From: Pseudomonas helleri
Lineage (GTDB): Bacteria; Pseudomonadota; Gammaproteobacteria; Pseudomonadales; Pseudomonadaceae
Direction: 5' to 3'
Length of the DNA stretch: 53,645 nucleotides
Assembly (NCBI RefSeq): GCF_009600315.1
Contig: NZ_WIWC01000035.1
Location: 1-53,645 of the forward strand
This document shows positions 1 to 8,608 of this stretch, piece by piece. Both the position numbers and the translations under genes were made by a program. Positions within the stretch are counted from its first letter, which is position 1. Every line of letters begins with the position of its first letter. The notes beneath the pieces are model-generated. The model was not told the DNA's origin, did not search any database, and was given only the letters and a program-made list of their open reading frames with translations.

Positions 1-294
1 GAAAGCCTTGGCTATGCAATATGATGCTCCTGCGTCAATTCAATAACCGTGTTGCACTCAGCTCCTGCAACCGCCCAGTTATAGTTCACACTAACTGCCG
101 GCTACAATGTTTTATTGAGTAGGAATTCGGAATTAATGTTGTATGAATTAACCTACAAATAATTTAATAGTGAGTTCTACTGACATCAAGGCAGTGTAAT
201 TACCTTCATATCCTGTCATGAAGTAGTGAACACCGTGAGTGCAGCAGCATCGTGTGGCGAGGACCACAGAGCTGCTGGCCCACACTGCGCAGGG
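1..294. other. Intergenic left edge, downstream of ubiA
   Basis: No coding region is evident. The stretch is AT-rich around positions 90-190. In other Pseudomonas the next gene on this side, read on the minus strand, is phoB; its start would lie beyond the window edge, so part of this stretch may be the phoB leader. That is inference from gene order. I see no convincing terminator after ubiA. Confidence 0.4.
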
Positions 295-1185
295 TTACTT
301 CAGCGCGTAATTGAGCACGATGCCGATAAAGATCGCCAGCCCCGCCCAATGGTTGTGCAAGAAGGCTTTGAAGCATCGTTGGGGGTCGCGGTTGCGGGTG
401 TACCAGAACTCCCACACAAAGCATGCCGCCGCAGCCAATAAGCCCAAGTGAAACCAGCCGCCCAACTCGAAGTGCGAACCCGCCAACAGCAGGCAACCCA
501 AGGCTAAACATTGCAGGGTAAGGATGATTACGCGGTCTGCATCGCCAAACAGGATAGCCGTGGATTTAACCCCGACTTTCAGGTCATCTTCGCGGTCGGT
601 CATGGCGTAGTAAGTGTCATACCCCACCGTCCACAGCAAGTTGGCGATGTAAAGCAGCCACGCAGCAGCGGGCACGCTCCCGGTTTCGGCCGTAAAAGCC
701 ATCGGCATGCCCCACGAAAAGGCCGCGCCCAGTACCACTTGCGGGTAGTAGGTGTAGCGTTTCATGAACGGGTAGGTGGCGGCCAAGGCCAACCCGCCAA
801 ATGAGAGCAGGATTGTCGGGGTGTTGGTACACAGCACCAGCAGGAAGCTGACGCCCATGAGCAGGGCAAAAAACACCAGGGCTTCTTTGCTGCTGATTTT
901 TCCGCTGACCAAGGGGCGTTGTTCGGTGCGTTTGACGTGACCGTCCACCTTGCGATCAGCAAAGTCGTTGATCACACAGCCACCGGCTCGGGTCAGGATC
1001 ACACCCAAGACAAAGATCAACAGATTGCTCAGCGACGGCACGCCCTTGGCGGCCACCCACAGCGCCCACAGCGTTGGCCACAGCAGCAGGTAGATGCCGA
1101 TGGGTTTGTCCATGCGGGTCAGTTGAATAAAGTCCCAGGCCCGAGGGTTCAGGCGGTTGAGCGATTTGAGCAGGCGTACGTACAT
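295..1185 (-). CDS. ubiA: 4-hydroxybenzoate polyprenyltransferase
   Basis: UbiA is an integral membrane enzyme that attaches the polyprenyl tail to 4-hydroxybenzoate, the second step of ubiquinone synthesis. The protein has 296 residues, the usual length. Both aspartate-rich, Mg-prenyl-diphosphate-binding motifs are present: NDFADRKVD at residues 73-81, and YDTYYAMTD followed by REDD at 189-201. Most of the rest is hydrophobic helices. The start chosen (MYVRLLKSLN) overlaps the last base of ubiC; a longer reading frame extends upstream but would run deep into ubiC. The tight ubiC-ubiA arrangement couples formation of 4-hydroxybenzoate to its prenylation. Confidence 0.96.
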   Translation of the reverse strand: MYVRLLKSLNRLNPRAWDFIQLTRMDKPIGIYLLLWPTLWALWVAAKGVPSLSNLLIFVLGVILTRAGGCVINDFADRKVDGHVKRTEQRPLVSGKISSKEALVFFALLMGVSFLLVLCTNTPTILLSFGGLALAATYPFMKRYTYYPQVVLGAAFSWGMPMAFTAETGSVPAAAWLLYIANLLWTVGYDTYYAMTDREDDLKVGVKSTAILFGDADRVIILTLQCLALGCLLLAGSHFELGGWFHLGLLAAAACFVWEFWYTRNRDPQRCFKAFLHNHWAGLAIFIGIVLNYALK

Positions 1186-1739
1186 CAGCTGTTCTCCGAC
1201 CGGGCACTGAGGGTGGCCCACAAGGGGGGTAAAAAAACTTCGGCCACCAGTACGCTTAATGTGCCGCGTACAAAGCGTGACCGGCGTGCCCACAGGTGGT
1301 CGGCCCGATCAGCCTCCGGCAACCAGTCGCGGGGGTAGTGGCATACCTGTAAAGGGCCACGCTCAAAGGCGTGGTCACAAAAAAGCAGCTCGCCCAGTGA
1401 ACGGGTTCCCAGCGCTTCCAGGTTCAGCCCGCCGGGTTCCAGGGCGGTGTGTGCCGCGACGCTGCGGGCAAACACCCACGGTTGCTGGTGCCCACGCAAA
1501 TAGACTTCGCGCACCCAGCCGCGGCTGTCCTCAGGCAGGTCGAGCGCTGTGCACTCGTCCTTGCGCAGCGTCTGCCAGCCTTCAAGCAGCGGCAACACGC
1601 TAAAGGCGCCGTCTGAAAGCGCGGTGAGCCGGCGAGTCAATGAACCCTGATCGAACAACCAGTCGAGTGTTTGTTCATCAGGCGGGGTGTGTAGGTGGCT
1701 TTGTTCAAGCCAGACAGGGGAGATCAGTGGAGACGTCAT
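1185..1739 (-). CDS. ubiC: Chorismate lyase
   Basis: UbiC converts chorismate to 4-hydroxybenzoate plus pyruvate in the cytoplasm and supplies the substrate of UbiA. The product is about 184 residues, typical of Pseudomonas UbiC. It shows the family pattern around TLDWLFDQGSLTRRL near the N-terminus, the central VREVYL segment and the distal LGELLF segment. Start choice is uncertain: ATG at 1739 is used, while a GTG three codons upstream (1748) is also in frame, and neither has a clear ribosome site. The gene is divergent from rubA across about 210 bp, which should hold both promoters. Confidence 0.93.
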   Translation of the reverse strand: MTSPLISPVWLEQSHLHTPPDEQTLDWLFDQGSLTRRLTALSDGAFSVLPLLEGWQTLRKDECTALDLPEDSRGWVREVYLRGHQQPWVFARSVAAHTALEPGGLNLEALGTRSLGELLFCDHAFERGPLQVCHYPRDWLPEADRADHLWARRSRFVRGTLSVLVAEVFLPPLWATLSARSENS

Positions 1740-1949
1740 GTGCGACACGGTAGGTCATAATTGGCAGCCATTGAGGCCCGCGAGCTTAGCACGCTGCTTA
1801 TTGAATGAGCGCTTGAGCGGTTATTGGCAGCAATCGTGCTTGCATATCAGGGTGGTCATCAGTACAAAACGCCCTGAAAATGACGAGCAACGCAGCAGCT
1901 CTCGATAAGTCTGTGGCCTCGTGCGGCCTGAACCCTGGGAAATACCTTT

Positions 1950-2117
1950 ATGAAAAAGTGGCAATGCATCGTATGTGGACTGATTTACAACGAAGCCGAT
2001 GGCTGGCCGGATGACGGCATTGCGCCCGGTACGTTGTGGCAGGACGTCCCTGAAGACTGGCTGTGCCCGGACTGCGGTGTCGGCAAAATGGATTTCGAGA
2101 TGATCGAAATCAACTGA
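1950..2117 (+). CDS. rubA: Rubredoxin
   Basis: This is a 55-residue one-iron electron carrier. The two Cys pairs that bind the Fe(SCys)4 centre are plain: CIVCG at residues 6-10 and CPDCG at 39-43, with the conserved GWPDDGIAPGT loop between them. It accepts electrons from the reductase encoded 39 bp downstream and passes them to partners such as alkane hydroxylases or oxygen/peroxide-detoxifying enzymes; the partner here is not known. P. aeruginosa PAO1 has two rubredoxin genes at this locus, whereas this window has one. The gene is short but complete. Confidence 0.95.
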   Translation: MKKWQCIVCGLIYNEADGWPDDGIAPGTLWQDVPEDWLCPDCGVGKMDFEMIEIN

Positions 2118-2156
2118 TTGATCCCTTATCAACCTGTTTCAACCCTGGAGTATGGA

Positions 2157-3305
2157 ATGAACGCACCTGTCGTGATCGTGGGCACTGGGCTGGCTGGCTA
2201 TAACCTGGCCCGAGAGTTTCGCAAGCTGGACAGCGAGACCCCGTTGCTGTTGATCACGGCAGATGATGGGCGCTCCTATTCCAAGCCCATGCTGTCCACC
2301 GGCTTTGGCAAGAACAAAGAGGCCGACGGCCTGAGCATGGCGACGCCGGATGCGATGGCCGCCCAACTCAACGCCCAGGTGCGCACCCACACCCGTATCA
2401 GCGGTATTGATGCGGGCCATAAACAATTGTGGATTGGCGAAGAAGCGGTGCCTTACCGCGATCTGATTTTGGCGTGGGGTGCGCAGACCGTGCAGGTGCC
2501 GGTAGAAGGCGATGCGCAGGACGCCATCTTCCCGATCAACGATTTGGAAGACTATGCGCGTTTTCGCACCGCGGCAGCGGGCAAGCGCCGGGTGTTGATT
2601 CTGGGGGCCGGACTGATTGGCTGTGAATTTGCCAATGACCTGATTGCCGGTGGCTTTGAAGTCGAGCTGGTGGCCCCGTGTGAGCAAGTCATGCCCACCC
2701 TGTTGCACCCTGCCGCCGCGGCTGCCGTGCAAGCCGGTCTGGAAAGTCTCGGCGCGCGTTTGCATCTGGGCCCGGTATTGACCCGCCTGCAACGCACCGA
2801 CGATGGTCTGCAAGCCCATTTATCAGACGCCAGCGTGATCGCCTGTGATGTAGTGGTCTCGGCGATCGGTTTGCGTCCGCGGATTGATATGGCGGCGGCC
2901 GCCGGGCTACAGGTCAATCGCGGCATTGAGGTGGACCGTCATCTCAAAACATCCCATGCCAATATTTACGCGCTGGGCGATTGCGCCGAAGTGGAAGGCT
3001 TGAGCCTGCTCTACGTTATGCCCCTCATGAATTGTGCACGGGCACTGGCGCAAACACTGGCAGGCAACCCGACAGCAGTGAGCTATGGGGCAATGCCCAT
3101 TACGGTGAAAACGCCGGTTTGCCCTCTGGTGGTGTCGCCGGTGCCCCGTGGTTACGAAGGCGTGTGGACCGTGGAAGGCCAAGGCGCTGACATCAAGGCC
3201 TTGTGCCGCGATGGGGAAGGCAAGTTGCTCGGTTATGCGCTGACGGGCGAGGCGGTTCGCGAAAAACTGGCACTGAATAAAGAGCTACCTGCGCTTTTGG
3301 CGTAA
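2157..3305 (+). CDS. rubB: Rubredoxin-NAD(+) reductase (FAD-dependent)
   Basis: A 382-residue FAD/NAD(P)-dependent pyridine nucleotide-disulfide-type reductase that transfers electrons from NADH to rubredoxin. It has an N-terminal FAD Rossmann motif (VGTGLAG, residues 8-14), a central NADH-binding motif (GAGLIG, 150-155) and the second FAD-contact motif (YALGDCAE, 271-278). Start ATG 2157 is preferred over an upstream in-frame TTG, because the FAD motif should begin within about 10 residues of the N-terminus. It lies directly behind rubA in the same orientation and forms a rubAB unit. The symbol follows common use; alkT-like names also exist. Confidence 0.92.
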   Translation: MNAPVVIVGTGLAGYNLAREFRKLDSETPLLLITADDGRSYSKPMLSTGFGKNKEADGLSMATPDAMAAQLNAQVRTHTRISGIDAGHKQLWIGEEAVPYRDLILAWGAQTVQVPVEGDAQDAIFPINDLEDYARFRTAAAGKRRVLILGAGLIGCEFANDLIAGGFEVELVAPCEQVMPTLLHPAAAAAVQAGLESLGARLHLGPVLTRLQRTDDGLQAHLSDASVIACDVVVSAIGLRPRIDMAAAAGLQVNRGIEVDRHLKTSHANIYALGDCAEVEGLSLLYVMPLMNCARALAQTLAGNPTAVSYGAMPITVKTPVCPLVVSPVPRGYEGVWTVEGQGADIKALCRDGEGKLLGYALTGEAVREKLALNKELPALLA

Positions 3306-3495
3306 ACGCCGCTTATAAAGTCGCTTATGACATTGCCTTGACTCAACAAAGCCTCGCCAGAGGCTGGCGCAGGATTTGGCCGCGTGCCATTCTCACACCG
3401 GTCTGCCGCAGAGTAGAGCCTGCGGCGCCCTGAGCGCAGCTCCGTTAGAGAGCAGCACGGACATAACAACAAAAAACCGTCAAAGAGGCTTCATC

Positions 3496-3771
3496 ATGCG
3501 TAAACCAGATCTCGCCGCCGCTATCGCTGAAAAGGCTGACCTCACCAAAGAGCAAGCCAGCCGCGTACTCAATGCAGTTCTTGAAGAAATCACCAATGCC
3601 CTGCACCGCAAAGACAGCGTCACGCTGGTCGGCTTCGGTACGTTCATTCAGCGTCATCGCGGTGCTCGCACCGGCAAAAACCCGCAAACCGGCGAGCCGG
3701 TAAAAATCAAGGCCAGCAACACCGTGGCTTTCAAACCGGGCAAGTTTCTTAAAGACAGCGTTAACCCATAA
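3496..3771 (+). CDS. hupA: HU-family DNA-binding protein
   Basis: A 91-residue nucleoid protein that binds DNA as a dimer and bends it. The sequence shows the HU fold signature: an N-terminal helix pair (KPDLAAAIAEKADLTKEQA), the hydrophobic VTLVGFGTF strand near residues 42-50, and a DNA-embracing arm ending RTGKNPQTGEPVKI. The start is the ATG at 3496; the longer frame upstream is not coding-like. It sits downstream of the rubredoxin reductase, as in P. putida and P. aeruginosa. The HU versus IHF assignment is clear, but paralogue naming (hupA/hupB/hupN) is less certain. Confidence 0.92.
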   Translation: MRKPDLAAAIAEKADLTKEQASRVLNAVLEEITNALHRKDSVTLVGFGTFIQRHRGARTGKNPQTGEPVKIKASNTVAFKPGKFLKDSVNP

Positions 3772-3805
3772 GTCGGACAATTGCCGCGCTTGAAGGTGGC
3801 TGAAG

Positions 3806-3839
3806 AAATGGGCGCGCGATGATGACAGCGCCCATTTTT
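3806..3839 (+). terminator. Rho-independent terminator of the HU gene
   Basis: A stem AAATGGGCGC (3806-3815) pairs with GCGCCCATTT (3828-3837) across a 12-base loop, and a short T run follows. It begins 35 bp after the HU stop codon. Confidence 0.85.
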
Positions 3840-3975
3840 GACAATGATTGAGCCGATTGTGCGGCTATAAGTGGCAAAACCTGCTTATTCTGCGTCTAAC
3901 TCAGCAGATAAGTGGTGTTCCTTGTTCAAATCGCTACACTGCGCCGGCTAGTTATTTACTTCCCGAGGCGCGCAC

Positions 3976-4356
3976 ATGAAATTTCGTTTTCTGCTCTGGA
4001 TGCTGGGCTTCCTGATGGGCAGAGCCAGCCGTAAAAACCCTGCATTTCAGCAGCAACTGGTTGATAAAGACCTGGTTTTCCAGCTGCAAACCCTCGATGG
4101 CAAAGTGGCCCGTCACTTCAAAGTCAAAAACCTTCGCATCACCAGCCATTCGGGTCTGTACCCGGAGCCTGCTTTTGCCATTGCCTTCAAAGACGCTGAG
4201 TATGGGTTTGCCACGATGCAAGCCAAGAACAAGCAATTGGCGTTCATGACCGGCATTCAAGACAAGTCGATTCAGATCAAAGGCAACCCGGCGCTGGTCA
4301 TCTGGTTTCAAGGCTTGACCAAGTACCTGAAGCCGCGCAAAAAGCCCAAGGCGTGA
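3976..4356 (+). CDS. Conserved hypothetical protein, SCP2-like
   Basis: A 126-residue protein with a hydrophobic N-terminus (KFRFLLWMLGFLMG) followed by a soluble region. The pattern of alternating strands, with a polar Lys-rich C-terminus (LKPRKKPKA), is reminiscent of SCP2 sterol-carrier-like domains; this is a weak resemblance, not a firm assignment. Homologues are known beside the HU gene in other Pseudomonas. The start ATG follows a CCCGAGG-type ribosome site. It converges on the TPR gene with only 50 bp between the stops. Function unknown. Confidence 0.7.
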   Translation: MKFRFLLWMLGFLMGRASRKNPAFQQQLVDKDLVFQLQTLDGKVARHFKVKNLRITSHSGLYPEPAFAIAFKDAEYGFATMQAKNKQLAFMTGIQDKSIQIKGNPALVIWFQGLTKYLKPRKKPKA

Positions 4357-4406
4357 CATCGAAGGATTGGGGGTGGGCACCCTTCGTGCCCACATTCTCA
4401 TCCTGT

Positions 4407-4721
4407 TCAAGCTTGCGGCTTGGCCAGCTTCTTCAGGAATACGGTCATTTCTTTTTCGGCCTGCTTATCGCCGTGGGCCTGCGCTGCCGCTATTCCCTGC
4501 TCCCACGCCGTACGCGCAGCGCCCCTGTCGCCTGCCGCTAGCTGGGCTTTACCCAATAGCTTCCAGGCTGCGGAATACTTGGGGTCAAACGCTACACAGG
4601 CCTGCAGGTGTTCAACCGCCTTTAAGTTATCCCCAAGGTCGAGATAGCCCTTGCCCAGGCCAAAGCGCAGCAACGCGTTATCCACACCCTTGGCCAACAT
4701 CTTTTCCAGTGATTCCAGCAC
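4407..4721 (-). CDS. Small tetratricopeptide-repeat protein
   Basis: A 104-residue helical protein with about two and a half TPR units. The first unit spans roughly residues 14-47 (LLRFGLGKGYLDLGD then KAVEHLQACVAFDP) and the second 48-82 (AAWKLLGKAQLAAGD then AARTAWEQGIAAA). TPR units mediate protein contacts. It lies 10 bp behind trkA and is probably the last gene of the def-fmt-rsmB-trkA transcript, as in PAO1 (PA0015). No partner can be named from the sequence. Confidence 0.85.
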   Translation of the reverse strand: MLESLEKMLAKGVDNALLRFGLGKGYLDLGDNLKAVEHLQACVAFDPKYSAAWKLLGKAQLAAGDRGAARTAWEQGIAAAQAHGDKQAEKEMTVFLKKLAKPQA

Positions 4722-4731
4722 GCCAGACTCC

Positions 4732-6108
4732 TTAGAAGAAACTCAATCCCACGTGGAACAGCTTCTCGACGTCGCGAATATGCTTTTTATCCACAAGGAA
4801 CAGGATTACATGGTCGCCGGCATTGACCACGGTAGCGTCGTGGGCAATCAACACTTCTTCGTCGCGAATGATCGCGCCGATGGTCGTGCCTGGAGGCAAG
4901 TGGATCTCCCCAATCCGACGGCCAATCACCTTGCTCGACTTCGAGTCGCCGTGGGCAATGGCCTCAATGGCCTCGGCGGCCCCCCGACGCAATGAGTGAA
5001 CGCTGACAATATCCCCACGGCGTACGTGAGCCAGCAGCGTGCCGATGGTGGCCAGCTGCGGGCTGATGGCGATGTCGATCTCGCCGCCCTGAATCAAGTC
5101 CACGTAGGCGGGGTTGTTGATGATGGTCATGACCTTTTTCGCGCCCAGACGCTTGGCCAGCAACGAGGACATGATGTTGGCTTCGTCATCATTGGTCAGG
5201 GCCAGAAACAGGTCGGCATCGGCGATGTTTTCTTCGAGCATTAAATCGCGGTCCGATGCGCTGCCTTGCAGCACCACGGTGCTGTCGAGCGTGTCAGACA
5301 AGTAGCGACAACGCGCAGGGCTCATCTCGATGATCTTGACCTGATAGCGGCTTTCAATGGCTTCGGCCAGCCGCTCGCCAATCTGCCCGCCGCCCGCGAT
5401 GACGATGCGCTTATAGCTTTCGTCCAGACGGCGCATTTCACTCATCACTGCGCGGATGTTGGCTCTGGCAGCGATGAAAAACACCTCGTCGTCCGCCTCG
5501 ATCACGGTATCGCCACGGGGTGTAATCGGGCGATCACGGCGGAAAATGGCAGCAACCCGGGTGTCGACATTGGGCATATGTTCGCGTAGCTGGCGCAGTT
5601 GCTGACCAATCAGCGGCCCGCCGTAGTACGCCTTGACCGCCACCAATTGGGCTTTGCCGTCGGCAAAGTCGATTACCTGCAAGGCGCCGGGGTGTTCAAT
5701 CAGACGTTTGATGTAGTTGGTCACCACTTGCTCAGGGCTGATCAACACGTCCACCGGAATGGCGTCGTTGTCGAACAGCTCTTCACCGCGAGTCAGGTAG
5801 GCCGATTCACGCACCCGCGCGATTTTGGTCGGGGTGTGGAACAGCGAGTACGCCACTTGGCACGCGACCATATTGGTCTCGTCACTGTTGGTCACGGCCA
5901 CCAGCATGTCGGCGTCGTCGGCACCTGCTTGGCGCAGCACATTGGGCAGCGAAGCGCGACCTTGCACGGTACGAATATCGAGACGGTCACCGAGGTCGCG
6001 CAGGCGGTCGCCATCGGTATCGACCACGGTGATGTCGTTAGCCTCGCTGGCCAAATGCTCAGCCAGCGTGCCGCCGACCTGGCCTGCGCCAAGAATGATG
6101 ATTTTCAT
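4732..6108 (-). CDS. trkA: Trk potassium uptake regulatory protein TrkA
   Basis: TrkA is the cytoplasmic NAD-binding subunit that gates the TrkH/TrkG potassium channel. The protein has 458 residues, the full double length: two tandem RCK units, each an N-terminal Rossmann domain (GAGQVGG at residues 7-13, AGGGQIGERL near 238) followed by a TrkA-C domain. It begins 15 bp after rsmB ends and is followed closely by the TPR gene, so it is likely cotranscribed with the def-fmt-rsmB genes. This linkage is shared widely in gamma-proteobacteria. Confidence 0.96.
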   Translation of the reverse strand: MKIIILGAGQVGGTLAEHLASEANDITVVDTDGDRLRDLGDRLDIRTVQGRASLPNVLRQAGADDADMLVAVTNSDETNMVACQVAYSLFHTPTKIARVRESAYLTRGEELFDNDAIPVDVLISPEQVVTNYIKRLIEHPGALQVIDFADGKAQLVAVKAYYGGPLIGQQLRQLREHMPNVDTRVAAIFRRDRPITPRGDTVIEADDEVFFIAARANIRAVMSEMRRLDESYKRIVIAGGGQIGERLAEAIESRYQVKIIEMSPARCRYLSDTLDSTVVLQGSASDRDLMLEENIADADLFLALTNDDEANIMSSLLAKRLGAKKVMTIINNPAYVDLIQGGEIDIAISPQLATIGTLLAHVRRGDIVSVHSLRRGAAEAIEAIAHGDSKSSKVIGRRIGEIHLPPGTTIGAIIRDEEVLIAHDATVVNAGDHVILFLVDKKHIRDVEKLFHVGLSFF

Positions 6109-6123
6109 GCCGTCAGTCCCTCG

Positions 6124-7434
6124 TTAGCCGCGTACGGCAGCGATCTTGATCAACTTGGCGTAATAAAATCCGTCGTGCCCGCCTTCCTGGGCCAGCAATT
6201 GACGACCGTGCGGCTGCTTGATGCCGAACTCGCCGGCAATATCCAGCTCCCGCGCACCCGGTGTGCGGGCCAAAAAGGCTTCGATCACTTCGGTGTTTTC
6301 GGTCGGCAGCGTCGAGCAGGTGGCATAGAGCAAAATGCCACCCACTTCCAGCGTAGGCCACATGGCGTCGAGCAACTCGCCTTGCAAGGCGGCGAGGGCG
6401 GGAATGTCGTCCGGTTGGCGCGTCAGCTTGATGTCCGGGTGGCGACGGATCACGCCGGTTGCCGAGCACGGCGCGTCCAGCAAAATGCGCTGGAACGGTT
6501 TGCCGTCCCACCAGGTGGCGGTGTCGCGGCCATCGGCGGCAATCAACTCGGCACTCAGGCCCAGCCGCTCAAGGTTTTCGCGAACCCGCACCAGACGCTT
6601 GGCTTCCAGATCCACCGCGACCACGCCAGCCAGCTGGGGCTCGACTTCGAGGATGTGGCAGGTCTTGCCACCGGGTGCACAGCAGGCGTCAAGCACGCGC
6701 TGGCCGGGGGCCAGGTCCAGCAAGTCGGCGGCCAATTGCGCGGCTTCGTCCTGGACGCTGATCCAGCCCTCGGCAAAGCCCGGCAAGTTGCGCACATCGC
6801 AGGCTTCGGCAAGCACAATACCGTCCTGGCTGAAGGCGCAAGGCTGGGCTTCGATACCGGCCTCGATCAGCAATTGCAGATAGGCATTACGGCTGTGATG
6901 ACGGCGGTTGACCCGCAAAATCATCGGTGGATGCGCGTTATTGGCCGCGCAAATGGCTTCCCACTGTTGTGGCCAGAACGCTTTCAGCGATTTTTGCAGC
7001 CAGCGTGGGTGCGCAGTGCGCACCACGGGATCGTGTTCCAGTTCGGCGAGCAAGGCTTCGCTCTCGCGCTGTGCGTTGCGCAAGACGGCATTGAGCAAGC
7101 CTTTGGCCCACGGTTTTTTCAATTTGTCAGCGCAACCGACGGTTTCACCGATGGCGGCATGAGCCGGAATGCGCGTGTAGAGCAGTTGATACAAGCCCAC
7201 CAGCAACAATGCTTCAACGTCTGCGTCGGCCGCTTTGAACGGCTTTTGCAGCTGCTTGTTGGCCAGCGCCGACAAGCGCGGCTGCCAGCGGGCTGTGCCA
7301 AAGGCCAGATCCTGAGTCAGGCCGCGATCACGCACCTCGACTTTATCCAGTTGTAACGGCAGCGAACTGTTGAGTGATGCCTTGCCATTCAGGACGGCGG
7401 TCAGGGCTTTGGCTGCGGCCAGACGCGGATTCAT
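6124..7434 (-). CDS. rsmB: 16S rRNA (cytosine-967-C5) methyltransferase
   Basis: RsmB methylates C967 of 16S rRNA using S-adenosylmethionine. The 436-residue protein has an N-terminal NusB-like RNA-binding region (about 1-140) and a C-terminal Rossmann methyltransferase domain. The SAM motif DACCAPGGKT is at 249-258. The two cysteines of RNA m5C enzymes are in DAPCSATGV (Cys323, motif IV) and YATCS (Cys373, motif VI). Its ATG overlaps the end of fmt by 4 bases, implying translational coupling. The older name is sun. Confidence 0.97.
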   Translation of the reverse strand: MNPRLAAAKALTAVLNGKASLNSSLPLQLDKVEVRDRGLTQDLAFGTARWQPRLSALANKQLQKPFKAADADVEALLLVGLYQLLYTRIPAHAAIGETVGCADKLKKPWAKGLLNAVLRNAQRESEALLAELEHDPVVRTAHPRWLQKSLKAFWPQQWEAICAANNAHPPMILRVNRRHHSRNAYLQLLIEAGIEAQPCAFSQDGIVLAEACDVRNLPGFAEGWISVQDEAAQLAADLLDLAPGQRVLDACCAPGGKTCHILEVEPQLAGVVAVDLEAKRLVRVRENLERLGLSAELIAADGRDTATWWDGKPFQRILLDAPCSATGVIRRHPDIKLTRQPDDIPALAALQGELLDAMWPTLEVGGILLYATCSTLPTENTEVIEAFLARTPGARELDIAGEFGIKQPHGRQLLAQEGGHDGFYYAKLIKIAAVRG

Positions 7435-8381
7435 TGTGCGGCACCCAACACCGTGCCGACGGCGAATTTCTCACGGCGGCTGTTGAAAAAATCGCTGAAG
7501 TTCAGCGCCTTGCCACCGGGCAATTGCAGGCGGGTCAGGCACAATGCGCCTGCTCCACAGCCCACGATCAGGCCGTCCTTGCTGGCGGCGAGAATCTGCC
7601 CCGGTTCACCTTGAGCATCTGCCAGCGTGGCGGCCAACACTTTCAAAGCTTCCCCGTTGAGTGTGCTGTGGCAGATGGGCCATGGGTTGAAGGCGCGAAT
7701 CACTCGCTCCAGTTCAATGGCCGGACGGTTCCAGTCGATACGGGCTTCGTCTTTGTTCAGTTTGTGCGCATAGGTGGCCAGACTGTCGTCTTGTACCTCA
7801 CCTTGCAACGTACCGGCAGCCAGACCGGCAATCGCTTCGATCACCGCCGGTGGCCCGAGCTTGGCCAAACGGTCGTGCAAACTGCCGCCAGTGTCGTCGG
7901 CGCTGATCGGGGTCACGGACTTGAGCAGCATGGGGCCGGTGTCCAGGCCCGCCTCCATGCGCATGACAGTCACACCGCTCTCGCTGTCGCCGGCTTCGAT
8001 GGCGCGTTGGATCGGTGCCGCACCGCGCCAGCGTGGCAGCAATGAGGCATGGCTGTTGATGCAGCCCAGTCGCGGAATGTCGAGTACAACCTGGGGCAGG
8101 ATCAGGCCATACGCCACCACCACCAGCAAATCGGGCTTTAATGCCGCGAGTTCGGCTTGGGCTTCGGGGGCACGCAGGGTCGGTGGTTGCATGACCGGGA
8201 TGTGGTGCTCAAGGGCCAATTGCTTGACCGGGCTTGGCATCAGCTTTTGCCCGCGCCCTGCCGGACGATCCGGTTGGGTGTAGACCGCGACAATCTCATA
8301 AGGGCTGTCGAGCAGCGCCTTAAGGTGTTCAGCGGCGAATTCTGGGGTGCCAGCAAAGACGATGCGCAGTGGCTCAGTCAT
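7431..8381 (-). CDS. fmt: Methionyl-tRNA formyltransferase
   Basis: Fmt uses 10-formyltetrahydrofolate to formylate initiator Met-tRNA. The protein has 316 residues. The N-terminal Rossmann-type catalytic domain begins with FAGTPEFA (9-16) and carries Asn109, His111 and the SLLP loop (113-116), plus Asp147 in the GLDTGP motif. A C-terminal OB-like domain follows. The gene overlaps rsmB by 4 bases. The gap to the upstream def gene, its functional partner, holds a paired REP-type repeat, so def-fmt coupling may be weaker than in species where they abut. Confidence 0.97.
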   Translation of the reverse strand: MTEPLRIVFAGTPEFAAEHLKALLDSPYEIVAVYTQPDRPAGRGQKLMPSPVKQLALEHHIPVMQPPTLRAPEAQAELAALKPDLLVVVAYGLILPQVVLDIPRLGCINSHASLLPRWRGAAPIQRAIEAGDSESGVTVMRMEAGLDTGPMLLKSVTPISADDTGGSLHDRLAKLGPPAVIEAIAGLAAGTLQGEVQDDSLATYAHKLNKDEARIDWNRPAIELERVIRAFNPWPICHSTLNGEALKVLAATLADAQGEPGQILAASKDGLIVGCGAGALCLTRLQLPGGKALNFSDFFNSRREKFAVGTVLGAAQ

Positions 8382-8434
8382 GAATTACTCACTTGGAATG
8401 GGGGGAGAGCGCTGGCGTAAGCCTTCGATATACC

Positions 8435-8580
8435 TGTAGCTGCTGACGAGGTACGAAGGCTGCGGATGGCGGCATAGCCGTCGCAAAACTCGGCGATTGA
8501 GTACATCAGGCATATCCGTAGAGCGGGATTACGGCCGCTTCGCGCCCGATCGCAGCCTCGTGCCTCGACAGCGGCTACAA
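8435..8580. repeat. Paired REP-type inverted repeat between def and fmt
   Basis: The left arm TGTAGCTGCTGACGAGGTAC and following bases (8435-8464) is matched in reverse by the right arm (about 8551-8580, ending CAGCGGCTACAA). The arms are about 30 bases with a few mismatches and bracket about 85 bp, which contains a further short inverted pair (ATGGCGGCATAGCC). The same arm type occurs at 25392-25498 and, in part, at 52133-52214. Confidence 0.8.
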
Positions 8581-8608
8581 GCGCCGCGTCAATGGTTGGA
8601 TATTGGGA

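Noticed and set aside
202..219. Possible Pho box (CCTTCAT and CTGTCAT, 11-base period)
   Set aside because: The orientation would drive transcription toward the 3' end of ubiA, whereas phoB is expected to read leftward beyond the edge. Two imperfect half-sites are weak evidence.
5599..7356. 585-codon plus-strand frame opposite rsmB and trkA
   Set aside because: Its composition (Gln/His/Val/Gly-rich) is typical of an antisense shadow of GC-rich genes. rsmB and trkA have complete motifs on the minus strand.
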